Source: an uncultured Clostridia bacterium (GTDB taxonomy: Bacteria > Bacillota > Clostridia > Christensenellales > Borkfalkiaceae). Taken from it: a stretch of 64,000 nt of DNA. A program made the position numbers and the translations under genes. The DNA lies in NCBI GenBank assembly GCA_949286835.1, contig CASEDP010000008.1, forward strand, positions 1 to 64,000, in the 5' to 3' direction. The stretch's first letter is position 1, and the number at the start of each line of letters is the position of its first letter. The notes under the pieces are model-generated. The model was not told where the DNA came from. It made no database searches and saw only the letters and a program-made list of their open reading frames with translations. Positions 33,970-43,090 of this stretch are shown here, in pieces.

Positions 33970-35618
33970 AGCAGGTTGTTGACCGCAGAAGCCAGCGCCT
34001 TGTAAGAGCTCTTGATTATGTCGTCGTCGATGCCCGCGCCCCAGAAAGTTCTGCCGCCGCTCTCCACGCCGACATAGGAAATCGCCTTCGAGGTGGAGCC
34101 GTCGGTAAGGGCGTGCTGTTCATAGCCCGTGAGCACATAGTCTATGCCGAGGTAGAACTTTATCGCGTTGGAAACGGCGTCAAGCCTGCCGTTGCCGTTA
34201 GCCTCCACCACGTCTCTCCTGCCCTGCCTGAGGAAGGTGACGGCGGCGTCTATGCCGTCAACCTGGCGGAAGTGACATTCGGGAATGTCGAAATATGCCC
34301 TCGAGTTGATGTAATTATCGATGAATACGCCGTATACCTCCGACGGCTTGAGCTCCTTGTGCGCCCTGTCGGAGACAGCCTTAGTCTTATACCCCATATC
34401 CTCCTTCATCTTGGCGGGCATCTCAATGCCGTAGTTGGACATCATTATATAGCCCACGCCGCCCTTGCCGCTCTGCGAATTGATGCGGATGACGTCGCTC
34501 TCGTACTCCCTGCCGACGTCGACGGGGTCGATTGGTATATACGGCACGTTCCACATGGAGAGATTGTGCTTTTTGCGATATGACATACCCTTTGCGATTG
34601 CGTCCTGATGAGAGCCGGAGAACGCGGCGAACACAAGCTCGCCCGCGTAGGGCTGGCGGGGGCTTACGGGCATAGACGTGAACTCCTTGTAGAGCGCGAC
34701 GACCCTGGGCATATCCGAAAAGTCAAGCTTAGGGTCGACGCCCTGCGAGTACATATTCCCCGCGAGCGTTACAATGTCGCAGTTTCCCGTCCTTTCACCG
34801 TTGCCGAAGAGCGTGCCCTCTATCCTGTCGGCGCCCGCAAGCAGTCCGAATTCCGCCGCGGCGACGCCCTCCCCCCTGTCGTTGTGGGGGTGAAGGGAGA
34901 TTATGACCCCCTCCCTGTATTTTATGTGCTTTGCAATGTATTCGACCTGCTGCGCGTATACGTGCGGCATTGCGTTTTCGACGGTGGCGGGCAGGTTGAT
35001 TATCGCCTTTCTGTCCGCTTTCGGCTGCCATACGTCGAGCACGGCGTTGACGACTTCGAGCGCGTATTCGGGCTCCGTACCCGTAAAGGATTCGGGCGAG
35101 TACTCGAAGCGGTAGTCCGCGCCGTCCTCGTCGGCGAGCTTCTTGAGGAGCTTTGCGCCGTCGGTGGCAATCTTCTTAATCTCTTCCCTGTCCTTGCCGA
35201 ACACCTGCTCGCGCTGGGCGACGGAGGTGGAATTGTAGACGTGCACTATGACGTTTTTTGCGCCCCTTACCGCGGCAAAGGTCTTTTTGATTATATTCTC
35301 CCTCGCCTGCGTGAGTACCTGAATGGTCACGTCGTCGGGAATGAGGTTATCGTCTATGAGCTTGCGCAGGAAGTTATATTCAGTCTCGCTCGCCGCGGGA
35401 AAACCGACCTCTATTTCCTTGAAGCCGAGTTCGGTGAGGAACTTGAAAAATCTCACCTTGGTTTCCAGCGACATAGGCTCTATCAGGCTCTGATTGCCGT
35501 CCCTCAAGTCGACGGAGCACCAGACGGGCGCGCGCTCCACCGCGTCTTTTTCCGCCCAGTCCATACACCTTTCGGGAGGAAGATAGTACTGTTTTGAATA
35601 CTTGTTGTTGTTAAGCAT
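33957..35618 (-). CDS. leuA: 2-isopropylmalate synthase
   Basis: Condenses acetyl-CoA with 2-ketoisovalerate, the first step of leucine synthesis. The catalytic barrel opens with SVDLRDGNQSLIEPMS and has the metal-site ISLHPHNDRGEGVAAAE. The C-terminal region forms the regulatory LeuA dimer domain. This is the long (yeast-like) LeuA type, 553 residues from the chosen ATG at 35618, which has AAGGAG just upstream. The frame runs further upstream but would enter the T-box terminator. Its stop codon lies within the provirus attachment repeat. Confidence 0.95.
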   Translation of the reverse strand: MLNNNKYSKQYYLPPERCMDWAEKDAVERAPVWCSVDLRDGNQSLIEPMSLETKVRFFKFLTELGFKEIEVGFPAASETEYNFLRKLIDDNLIPDDVTIQVLTQARENIIKKTFAAVRGAKNVIVHVYNSTSVAQREQVFGKDREEIKKIATDGAKLLKKLADEDGADYRFEYSPESFTGTEPEYALEVVNAVLDVWQPKADRKAIINLPATVENAMPHVYAQQVEYIAKHIKYREGVIISLHPHNDRGEGVAAAEFGLLAGADRIEGTLFGNGERTGNCDIVTLAGNMYSQGVDPKLDFSDMPRVVALYKEFTSMPVSPRQPYAGELVFAAFSGSHQDAIAKGMSYRKKHNLSMWNVPYIPIDPVDVGREYESDVIRINSQSGKGGVGYIMMSNYGIEMPAKMKEDMGYKTKAVSDRAHKELKPSEVYGVFIDNYINSRAYFDIPECHFRQVDGIDAAVTFLRQGRRDVVEANGNGRLDAVSNAIKFYLGIDYVLTGYEQHALTDGSTSKAISYVGVESGGRTFWGAGIDDDIIKSSYKALASAVNNLLAAR

Positions 35619-35651
35619 AATTCTCCTTACAGCGTCTTTATACTGACATAT

Positions 35652-35902
35652 AAAAACAGGCACGATAATCTCTTAAAGAGACGCCGTGCCCTGCGTGGTA
35701 CCACTCTTCTTTACGGAATAAATCCGCCTTACGGCTGCCAAACACAGCCCGTCACCTTTACGGCTGACAACCCGTACGCGCTTACTGAAAAACTTTCGGC
35801 GCGTCTGCTCCGCGGCGAGTTCGCCCCGCCCCTTCGGCTGTCTTGCACCTGACGACAGCTCTCTGAACCAGAGGACGCGGTTACTTTTCCGCTTCGACGC
35901 AT
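35652..35902 (-). promoter_or_regulatory. Leu T-box riboswitch leader of leuA
   Basis: The - strand leader carries the T-box core AAGAGTGGTACCACGC (35693-35708). A terminator follows (35652-35690: GGCACG/CGTGCC with U-run) that competes with the antiterminator. The stem I specifier region reads GCGAACTCGCCGCGG with CTC (35817-35819), a leucine codon. Uncharged tRNA-Leu should stabilise the antiterminator and switch leuA on. Its agreement with the downstream gene makes the call firm. Confidence 0.93.
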
Positions 35903-35923
35903 TATAAATATTGAATTTTATAC

Positions 35924-35952
35924 ATAATAACACACGCCCGACAAAAAATCAA
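35924..35952 (-). promoter_or_regulatory. sigma-A promoter of the T-box-leuA transcript
   Basis: On the - strand TTGATT (35947-35952), 17 nt, TATTAT (35924-35929). It overlaps the end of the MATE gene. Confidence 0.6.
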
Positions 35953-37328
35953 GTATTTTTTTGCAGAGCATATTTTTTCCTTAAGCAGGGCGTTGCAATA
36001 AAGAACCCGACGGCTATGAACATACTTATTGACCAGCCTATCGCCCACGCCCAGCAGACGCCTGCAAAGCCCATACCCGCGTCGACGAGGATATAGACGA
36101 ACACCACCCTCAGAATGAGGTCGGTGAATGTGGAAATGGTAAAACCGAGGTTGCCGCCGCACCCCCTTACCGCGCCGTCGGAGACTATCTTGACGCAGAC
36201 GGCGGGCAGGAACGCCGCAACTATCTGCAGGAAGAGTATGGAACACTCTATCGCCTCTTCAGTGGGATTGTCGATGAATGCCATAGTGAGCGGCAGAGGT
36301 ATTATCTCGCACAGTGCAAGGAAGATGAGGCTGGTTATCATCGCATAGACGAGCACAGCGAAATAGCCGACCTTGATGCGCTTATACTCCCCCGCCGCCT
36401 TGTTCTGCGAACAGAAGTTGGCAAGTCCGCCCGTCATCGTGCCGACGCCGACGTTGGCTATCTGCACGAGCTTGAAAGCCGTAGTGAAGCCGGCAGCCGC
36501 GTCGTAACTTATCATATTTATCTTCTTCTGCACGAAGAGGTTGCCGACGGATACAAAGCTGTTCTGGAGTATTATGGGAATTGAGGTTATTACAAGGTCG
36601 CGGCAGATGTATTTGTTGAACATCTTTGCGCCGTCGCCGCCAACTTCCCTGAGCTTTCTTACGAGCACTATTAGCGTAAGCACGCACGCCGCCGCCTGCG
36701 AGATGAGCGTCGCCCACGCCGCACCCGCCACGTCCCAGTGGAACGCGCAGACAAACAGAAAGTCCAGCCCGACGTTTACCACCGAGGAGAATACGAGGAA
36801 CAAAAAGGGCGATTTGCTGTCGCCGAGCGCTGAACATATGCCGCAGCCGACGTTGTAGAGGAACACAAAGGGCATTGACAGCACGTATATGTTGAGATAT
36901 GCGAGGCTGTTGTCCATTATAAACCCTTCGTCCACGTCGAGCGCGTGCATTGAAGGCTTTGCAAGCGCGAAGCCGAAAATCATTACGACGGCGCACAGCA
37001 CGGCGAAGGATATCAGCGAGGTATTTACCGTCTCCCTCACCTTCTGACTGTTCTTCGCGCCGAAATAGCGCGAAACTATTACCGAACAGCCGCCGTTGCA
37101 GCCCAGCGCGAACGCCAGGAGTATGTTGACGATTATCGTCGCCTCTCCGACGGCGGTGAGCGCATTCTGCCCATCCGCGGCGAAGTTGCCGACGATTATC
37201 AGGTCGACAAGCGAATATGCCTGCTGAACCATCGCGCTGCCGAGAAGGGGCAGCGAATACAGAAGCAATACCTTCCAGACATTGCCCTTAGTTAAATCGA
37301 TTGTCTTTCCCTTTGTCTTTTCCTTCAT
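35949..37328 (-). CDS. MATE-family efflux transporter
   Basis: 459 residues with twelve hydrophobic segments in two repeated halves, as in Na+/H+-coupled multidrug or metabolite exporters. The N-terminal LLYSLPLLGSAMVQQAYSLVDLIIVGNF and its mid-protein counterpart SIPIILQNSFVSVGNLFVQKKIN show the internal repeat. The substrate cannot be inferred. A GGGGAACGG stretch precedes the ATG. Confidence 0.92.
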   Translation of the reverse strand: MKEKTKGKTIDLTKGNVWKVLLLYSLPLLGSAMVQQAYSLVDLIIVGNFAADGQNALTAVGEATIIVNILLAFALGCNGGCSVIVSRYFGAKNSQKVRETVNTSLISFAVLCAVVMIFGFALAKPSMHALDVDEGFIMDNSLAYLNIYVLSMPFVFLYNVGCGICSALGDSKSPFLFLVFSSVVNVGLDFLFVCAFHWDVAGAAWATLISQAAACVLTLIVLVRKLREVGGDGAKMFNKYICRDLVITSIPIILQNSFVSVGNLFVQKKINMISYDAAAGFTTAFKLVQIANVGVGTMTGGLANFCSQNKAAGEYKRIKVGYFAVLVYAMITSLIFLALCEIIPLPLTMAFIDNPTEEAIECSILFLQIVAAFLPAVCVKIVSDGAVRGCGGNLGFTISTFTDLILRVVFVYILVDAGMGFAGVCWAWAIGWSISMFIAVGFFIATPCLRKKYALQKNT

Positions 37329-37411
37329 TTCCGTTCCCCGACGCGCGAAAAAGCGCGCGAAACCGCCTTTGTGCGCCTGACTATAATCTTCGGTACACCA
37401 TTATAACACCA

Positions 37412-37437
37412 AAACCGCCGAATTATATCGGCGGTTT
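37412..37437. terminator. hairpin between ssb-like and MATE genes
   Basis: A 10-bp stem AAACCGCCGA/TCGGCGGTTT with a 6-nt loop, about 65 bp after the ssb-like stop codon. It gives a short U-run on either strand and is the likely terminator of the ssb-like unit. Confidence 0.6.
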
Positions 37438-37499
37438 CAAATTATCGGAAATGTTTATTTGTCACAAGATATTTGTTAAATAAGTAAATGAGTTGCCTA

Positions 37500-38195
37500 T
37501 CAGTCCTTGACGTGTTCCGCGTCGTGCTGGCGGGGAAGCGAATAGAGGTCAAACTCCTCGTCTATGTCAAAGTCGCTGTCGTCGTCAAACGTTGCGAGTT
37601 TGGAGACGGAAACTTCGTATGCCGTCATAGTGACGAAAGTATCGTCGAGCTGTTTTTTCTGGTACTCCCGCGACTGAATTCTGCCCGACAGCGCAACTTT
37701 GTCGCCTACCTGAAGATTTCTTACGAAGCGCGCGTTCCTCCCCCACGCGATCGTGGGGATATAGTCGCTCTTGTTGTAGGAGCGGTTTACGGCAATGAGC
37801 AGGTCGGCAATCTCCCTGTTGAAAGGCGTAGTCCTGTACACGGGCGGCTTGCAGATATAGCCCGACAGCACAATCGAATTGGGATTTTTGCAGGGATGAC
37901 TTGCCAGCACTTCCCTGACGAACACCGTAAGCATAAGGCGGGATTTGCCGTTTTCAAGCTTGTTGTAGGAGCGGAACTGTCCGAGTGCGCACAGCTCGTC
38001 GCCCTTCTTCATTCCTTCGCCCATCAGTCTTTCCGAAACGGTTACGGGCAAAAGATCGGTCTGCCCCGACAATCTGGAGACCTCTACGAAAAATTCGTAG
38101 AAGCCCTCACCGAAAACTTCGTGCGAGAATACGGCGTCGGAGACTATTCTTCCGCAGATGTAGACCCTGTTGTTCTTTTCAGTCGTGTAGTTCAT
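37500..38195 (-). CDS. single-stranded DNA-binding protein-like, two OB folds
   Basis: 231 residues from the ATG at 38195, which has GAGGTG 6 nt upstream; a GTG three codons earlier is less likely. Two OB-type halves are visible: NRVYICGRIVSD... (about 8-100) and NSIVLSGYICKPPVYRTTP...GDKVALSGRIQSREY (about 105-195). A very acidic linker follows. The canonical SSB tail DDDIPF is absent, so this is probably not the main replicative SSB. Confidence 0.75.
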   Translation of the reverse strand: MNYTTEKNNRVYICGRIVSDAVFSHEVFGEGFYEFFVEVSRLSGQTDLLPVTVSERLMGEGMKKGDELCALGQFRSYNKLENGKSRLMLTVFVREVLASHPCKNPNSIVLSGYICKPPVYRTTPFNREIADLLIAVNRSYNKSDYIPTIAWGRNARFVRNLQVGDKVALSGRIQSREYQKKQLDDTFVTMTAYEVSVSKLATFDDDSDFDIDEEFDLYSLPRQHDAEHVKD

Positions 38196-38228
38196 TGTTT
38201 TCACCTCTTTTTTTGTATGTCATATTTG

Positions 38229-39014
38229 TCAACTGAGCGGCACTTGCCTGCCCTGGACATTTATTGTATAGTTTTCACGATAGATGAGCTCGCCTATGGG
38301 CACGAATTTATAGCCCCTGTTCTTGAGCGTATCTATTATGATCGGCACGGCTTCCGCCGTGTGAAGTCCGTTGTTGTGCATAAGTATTATTGAGCCGTTT
38401 TTTACGCCATTTATTACGCGCACGGCTATGTCCGTTGCCGAGAGATCTTTCCAGTCGAGCGAGTCGACGTCCCACTGAATGGAATAGTATCCCTCCTCCG
38501 CGGCAGTAGAGATGAGCTCGTCGTCATAGTCGCCGTACGGAGGACGGAAGAGCTCCACTTTTTTGCCCGTAAGCTCCTCTATCGCCTCCGACGAGGTGGA
38601 AAGTTCGAGGCGTATTTCCTCGCCGTTCTGCTTGGACATATAGGAGTGCGTCGCGGAGTGGGTGCCTATCTCGTGCCCCGCCCCGTCAATCTTCCTGACG
38701 TATTCGGGGTACTTTTCCGTCCAGAACTCGACCATAAACCACGTCGCCTTAACATCGCCCACTCTCAGCGCGTTGAGTATTGCGTCGGTATGCTCTACGC
38801 CCCACGCGCAGTCGAAGGAGATGGCGACAACCTTTTCCTCCCTTTCTACGGAGTAGATGGGAAGGCGACCAGGCACGCCGCCGTACCATACGGCATATGC
38901 GCCGGAATAGTATGCCGAAAGCGAAAGGGCGGTTATTACCACCGCCGTTATGAAGCACAATATGACGCTTTTAAATCTGATTATTACAGCCAAGAGCTTC
39001 TCCCATTTTAGCAA
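38229..39014 (-). CDS. polysaccharide deacetylase (CE4/NodB), PdaB-like
   Basis: 261 residues. An N-terminal signal-anchor (about 12-36) precedes a NodB domain. The motifs are ISFDCAWG (catalytic Asp), HEIGTHSATHSY (metal-binding His pair), FRPPYGDYD and a C-terminal SIILMHNNG with the last His. It would deacetylate peptidoglycan or a related polymer outside the membrane. PdaB-type proteins act in spore cortex formation, consistent with a sporulating host; the exact role is inferred. Confidence 0.88.
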   Translation of the reverse strand: MLKWEKLLAVIIRFKSVILCFITAVVITALSLSAYYSGAYAVWYGGVPGRLPIYSVEREEKVVAISFDCAWGVEHTDAILNALRVGDVKATWFMVEFWTEKYPEYVRKIDGAGHEIGTHSATHSYMSKQNGEEIRLELSTSSEAIEELTGKKVELFRPPYGDYDDELISTAAEEGYYSIQWDVDSLDWKDLSATDIAVRVINGVKNGSIILMHNNGLHTAEAVPIIIDTLKNRGYKFVPIGELIYRENYTINVQGRQVPLS

Positions 39015-39298
39015 TGCGATAATGCGGAAAAAATTACCGTTTTGCCGTTTTTTGTGTTTTTTTGCCGAAAGCGCCGTGACCTTACGGCGGCGCTCTTTAG
39101 TTATAGTCTATTAACCTCGCCGCCCGATTAGAACGAAAAACGGCGCAAAAACTCAGCCGCCGACGAGTTGTCCTGACAGGATAATAAAGAATTTGCAAAA
39201 TAACGCAGATATCGTTTGCGTTTTTTACAGAAATTGTACTATTATATGAATAAGGTTTTACAAACTTGTGATACCCTGATCTTCAAGGAGAAACATTT

Positions 39299-40174
39299 AT
39301 GCCCGCAGCTTATGCGCACTTCCGCCTGGCAAGGCAGATTATTTTGCAACTTCCGGAACGCCTGAAAGAGCTTACCTCAAGCTACCCCGACCTCTTCTTT
39401 GCGGGGGCGCAGGGACCCGACCTATTGTTCTTTTACAAGCCGCTTAAGTTCAACGGCGTGAACAAGGTGGGCTATGACCTGCACGAGGAGAGCGGCAAGC
39501 TGTTCTTCGGAAACGCGCTCAAAATCATAACCCAAAATCGGAAAAGGGCAGATTTTAAGGCATACGCCCTGGGACTTTTATGCCACTATGCGCTGGACAA
39601 GGCGTGCCACGGCTACATTGAAAACAAGATTGCCGTGTCAAACGTAAGCCATTCGGCGATTGAAAAGGAATTCGACAAATACCTGATGAGAATTGACGGC
39701 ATTGAACCGTTCAGGTACGACCTTTCGTGCGGAATAAAAAAAGACGCCGCCGACGCGGCGGCAATAACGCCTTTCTTCAACGATATGAGGGACTATTTCA
39801 AGATCATATCCGTTGAGGAAGTTCTGGACGCACTGGGCGGGTTTATCACCTACAACAAACTGATGCTGGGCAGGACGAGAATAGGAAGAGCGGCAATCTT
39901 TGCCGCGCTGAAACTTGCGGGAAAATATGAGGATATGCGCGATATGTTTTACTCCCGAAAGGACATTGCGGCGTGCGAGGACAGCAATATGCGCCTTTTA
40001 AAGCTGTTTGAAAGGGCAAAGGGCGACTTTTATGCGCTTGCGGATGAATTTTTCGCCCGCGCGGAGGACGGCGCGCCCCCGGGCGACAGCTTTGCGCCGA
40101 CGTTCGGTCCGTGCGACGGCTGGCAGGATATCCCCGTACTGAGCACTAAAGAGGAAAGAGAATATGAAATTTAA
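39299..40174 (+). CDS. zinc-dependent phospholipase C-like protein
   Basis: 291 residues. The N-terminal segment AYAHFRLARQI, the FAGAQGPDLLFFY motif and CHYALDKACHGYIE supply the His and Asp metal ligands of the Zn_dep_PLPC domain. No signal peptide is seen, unlike secreted phospholipases, so the substrate may be intracellular or the function different. AAGGAG lies 8 nt before the ATG. The 284-bp gap upstream holds only a possible promoter (TTGCGT, 18 nt, TATTAT) and a GC-rich hairpin near 39070-39098. Confidence 0.82.
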   Translation: MPAAYAHFRLARQIILQLPERLKELTSSYPDLFFAGAQGPDLLFFYKPLKFNGVNKVGYDLHEESGKLFFGNALKIITQNRKRADFKAYALGLLCHYALDKACHGYIENKIAVSNVSHSAIEKEFDKYLMRIDGIEPFRYDLSCGIKKDAADAAAITPFFNDMRDYFKIISVEEVLDALGGFITYNKLMLGRTRIGRAAIFAALKLAGKYEDMRDMFYSRKDIAACEDSNMRLLKLFERAKGDFYALADEFFARAEDGAPPGDSFAPTFGPCDGWQDIPVLSTKEEREYEI

Positions 40175-41477
40175 ACTTACTGACAGCGAAAAGAAATGGG
40201 TGTGGTATGACGTCGGAAACTCTGCGTTTACCCTGCTGGTGTGCACTATAATACCCATATACTTCAACACTCTTGCCGAAAATGCAGGCATTTCGGAGAC
40301 GGACTATCTTGCATACTTCGGCTATGCAACGAGCGCCTCTACCCTGCTGGTAGCGCTGCTCGGTCCCGCGCTGGGCACGCTTTCGGACATAGGCGGACTG
40401 AAAAAAAAGATTTTTTCGGTTATGGTGCTGGTCGGAGCGGCAGGTTGCATAGTGTTGAGCTTTATAAGCTCGTGGCTGTGGTTTCTGCTGCTCTTCGTCA
40501 TCGCCAAGTCGGCATACTCTGTCAGTCTTGTAATCTACGACAGTATGCTCGGCGACGTAACCTCTCCGGAGAGAGTGGACGAAGTCTCCTCCTACGGGTA
40601 CGGGCTGGGATATATCGGCAGTTGCCTTCCATTCGTGCTGTCGCTCATACCTGTAATACTCGCTATGCAGGGTATGCTGGCGCAGGAAATCGCTATGCCG
40701 ATAGCCTTTATAATCGTAGCCGTATGGTGGGTTGGCTTTTCGGTGCCGCTGTGGAAGGACTACAGACAGATACACTTTGTAGACAGTGCCTCTCACCCCG
40801 TAAAGACGGGCGCGAAAAACCTTGCGAAGGTGTTCAGAGAACTGTGGCGCGATAAGAAGATACTCTTCTTCCTCATCGCATTCTTCTGCTACATAGACGG
40901 CGTATATACCATAATAGATATGGCGACGGCGTACGGACAGTCGCTGGGACTGGATACGACTATGCTGCTCGTCGCCCTGCTCGTAACGCAGATTGTCGCC
41001 TTCCCCTCCGCCATACTTCTGGGAAAGCTTTCGAGAAGCGTTAAGATAGAGATTATCATAGGCGTATGCATTGCGGCATACCTCGGCATAAGCGTATATG
41101 CAATATTCCTCGACGAGCTGTACGAATTCTGGATACTTGCGGTTTGTGTGGGGCTTTTCCAGGGCACAATTCAGGCGCTCTCCCGCTCGTATTATGCCAA
41201 GATTATCCCCCTTGAGAAGTCGGGCGAATACTTCGGCGTATACGATATATTCGGCAAGGGCGCGGCGTTTACGGGAACGCTGCTCGTTTCAGTCGTAACG
41301 CAGGCAACAAATAACCAGAACTACGGCGTAGGCTCGCTTGCCGTGATGTTTGCGCTTGGCATAGCGTTCTTTATCCTCGCCGTGCGCTGCAAGGACAGCA
41401 CCGAAAAGCGCAACGCGTTGTCGCCCTGCCCCGCCGCGGAGATTGCCGCAGCCTCCGGCGAGGTCAGCGAGGAGTGA
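40164..41477 (+). CDS. MFS transporter, Atg22/UMF1-like
   Basis: 437 residues with about twelve transmembrane helices. The start KKWVWYDVGNSAFTLLV and the helix-2/3 region with GPALGTLSDIGGLKKK are characteristic of the Atg22-like (UMF1) subgroup of major facilitator permeases, which export amino acids or related solutes. It overlaps the preceding PLC-like gene by 11 bp, so the two are co-expressed. Confidence 0.9.
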   Translation: MKFKLTDSEKKWVWYDVGNSAFTLLVCTIIPIYFNTLAENAGISETDYLAYFGYATSASTLLVALLGPALGTLSDIGGLKKKIFSVMVLVGAAGCIVLSFISSWLWFLLLFVIAKSAYSVSLVIYDSMLGDVTSPERVDEVSSYGYGLGYIGSCLPFVLSLIPVILAMQGMLAQEIAMPIAFIIVAVWWVGFSVPLWKDYRQIHFVDSASHPVKTGAKNLAKVFRELWRDKKILFFLIAFFCYIDGVYTIIDMATAYGQSLGLDTTMLLVALLVTQIVAFPSAILLGKLSRSVKIEIIIGVCIAAYLGISVYAIFLDELYEFWILAVCVGLFQGTIQALSRSYYAKIIPLEKSGEYFGVYDIFGKGAAFTGTLLVSVVTQATNNQNYGVGSLAVMFALGIAFFILAVRCKDSTEKRNALSPCPAAEIAAASGEVSEE

Positions 41478-41502
41478 CGGCGCAGCAACACTGCAAAATA
41501 AG

Positions 41503-41545
41503 GCAGCCCCTGGCGGAAAAGATTTTCCGCCAGGGGCTGCTTTTT
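41503..41545 (+). terminator. strong intrinsic terminator after the MFS gene
   Basis: An 18-bp perfect stem (41503-41520 with 41523-41540) followed by TTTTT. Confidence 0.93.
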
Positions 41546-41587
41546 AAGTATTACGACAATATAGATTTGTTGAGAATTCTGGACGGA

Positions 41588-41666
41588 CGCTCGGACGTTG
41601 CGGGCTTTTCAGGGGCTCGGGCGAGGCGCGGTTTAGGGAAAGTCGCTCGGGCGTTGCGGGCTTTTC
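41588..41666. repeat. 23-bp direct repeat pair
   Basis: Two copies of CGCTCGGxCGTTGCGGGC plus TTTTC (41588-41610 and 41644-41666) differ at one base. They lie in a noncoding gap of about 175 bp between convergent terminators. Function unknown. Confidence 0.55.
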
Positions 41667-41719
41667 CGGCAAGCTGACGAAAGGGCGCGCGCAATTGGCG
41701 CGACTTAACTGAAACGGAC

Positions 41720-41756
41720 AAAAAATTGCGGCGGGGCTTTTTGAAAGAGCCCCGCC
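41720..41756 (-). terminator. terminator after the flavodoxin-fold gene
   Basis: A 9-bp stem GGCGGGGCT/AGCCCCGCC and, on the - strand, a U-run after it. Confidence 0.85.
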
Positions 41757-41770
41757 TCCATACTTAATAT

Positions 41771-42394
41771 TTACCTTATGAAATTTGTCCTCGCCTTTTT
41801 GACTATGACGGGGCGTTCGAGCTCGGTGCCCTTTGCCTTTTCGAGCAGCTTTAAAATCCACGCCATATTCGAGCCTATCGCCTTCATAACGGTTACGCCC
41901 TCTTCGTCAAGCATTGCCTGTTCGCCGTTGCTGCCGAATACCATATTCCAATATGTAGAGGGAACCTGTATCATACTGCTTATCTGCATATATTTATTGA
42001 GGACGTCGTAGGAAGCCGTGGTGCCCGCGCGCCTTGCGACTACGACCGATGCGCCCGGCTTGAACTTCATAAACCGTCCGTAGGAGTAGAACAACCTGTC
42101 CATAAGCGCTATCATTGCGCCCGCGGGCGAGGCATAGTGTACGGGCGCGCCGAAGATATAGCCGTCCGCCTCCTTCACCTTTTCGCCTATGGCGTTCACG
42201 GGGTCGTCGTCGAACACGCATTTGCCGTTCTTCTGGCAATTTCCGCAGCCCATACAGGTATGTACAGCCGCCGTGCCGACGGAGATTATCTCGCTTTCGA
42301 CGCCCTGCGCCTTTAACTCTTCGGCTATGACGCTGAGCGCGGCATATGTAGTGCCTTGCGCGTGCGATGAGCCGTTTATCATCAGAACTTTCAT
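41771..42394 (-). CDS. flavodoxin-fold NAD(P)H-dependent reductase with Cys cluster
   Basis: 207 residues from the ATG at 42394 (AAGGGG 7 nt upstream; the longer frame has no support). The N-terminal MINGSSHAQGTTYAAL is the FMN phosphate loop. CMGCGNCQKNGKC is the Cys-rich motif of the iron-sulfur flavoprotein/FMN reductase subgroup. GAPVHYASPAGAMIALMDR completes the flavin site. The substrate is unknown. Confidence 0.88.
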   Translation of the reverse strand: MKVLMINGSSHAQGTTYAALSVIAEELKAQGVESEIISVGTAAVHTCMGCGNCQKNGKCVFDDDPVNAIGEKVKEADGYIFGAPVHYASPAGAMIALMDRLFYSYGRFMKFKPGASVVVARRAGTTASYDVLNKYMQISSMIQVPSTYWNMVFGSNGEQAMLDEEGVTVMKAIGSNMAWILKLLEKAKGTELERPVIVKKARTNFIR

Positions 42395-42405
42395 AATTTT
42401 ACCCC

Positions 42406-43086
42406 TTAAAGACTTTTTAATTTTGCCTCTATGAGCGGAATATACTTGAGCTCGTACCCCGCCGAATTGGGGTGGGTGCAGTCGCCCTTGCCCCAGCCGT
42501 AGCTGTCGAACGTAAATGCGTCGCGGTGGACGGGGATAAAGGTGTTCATACCGCTCTCCGAATAGAGGTCGACGTATGCTACGCCCCACTTTCTGCAGAT
42601 TTCAAGCGCCCTTTCGCCGTAGAGCTTTTGCAGCGCGTCGTCCCGCCTGCCCATATTGTGGGGGCGAACAAACAGTATCTTAGCCGTGGGGAAGTGCGTC
42701 ATAAACGCACAGACGACCTCCTCGAAACAGCGCGAAAAGCTCATCTCTTCGGTGACGTTGAAGATATCGAAACCCGAATAGCCCGCTGTCATTTCGCCGA
42801 GCGGCACGTCCGGAAGGGTGTTTCCCTCGGAGATGTTGCAGTCGTTGGTAAAGCCGTCAAATACTATGTAATCGGGCTGTTCGCCGTTTTCAATTGCCCG
42901 ACGCACCTGCTCTGCAAGCCAGCTCTTGCCCCTGTTGTATCCCACCCTCGCGCCGCCTACGGCATACTTTTCAAAGGTTATGCCGAGATGATCTGAGAGA
43001 TATTCTCCGACGCCCTTTCCTCCGTTGCCGGAGCCGTACATTATGCTGTCGCCGAAGATGAGAAGTTTTTTATCCGAATAGTCCAT
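42406..43086 (-). CDS. SGNH/GDSL hydrolase
   Basis: 226 residues, no signal peptide. Block I is LLIFGDSIMYGSG with the nucleophile Ser; the Gly and Asn blocks are less clear; block V is GDCTHPNSAGY with the Asp/His pair. It is likely an esterase or deacetylase acting in the cytosol. It is 11 bp upstream of the flavodoxin-fold gene and 4 bp after the zinc-ribbon gene, within a long operon. Confidence 0.85.
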   Translation of the reverse strand: MDYSDKKLLIFGDSIMYGSGNGGKGVGEYLSDHLGITFEKYAVGGARVGYNRGKSWLAEQVRRAIENGEQPDYIVFDGFTNDCNISEGNTLPDVPLGEMTAGYSGFDIFNVTEEMSFSRCFEEVVCAFMTHFPTAKILFVRPHNMGRRDDALQKLYGERALEICRKWGVAYVDLYSESGMNTFIPVHRDAFTFDSYGWGKGDCTHPNSAGYELKYIPLIEAKLKSL

Positions 43087-43090
43087 TTTT

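Noticed and set aside
33957-35663. Upstream start of leuA at 35663
   Set aside because: It would place the start inside the T-box terminator stem; the ATG at 35618 has a proper Shine-Dalgarno.
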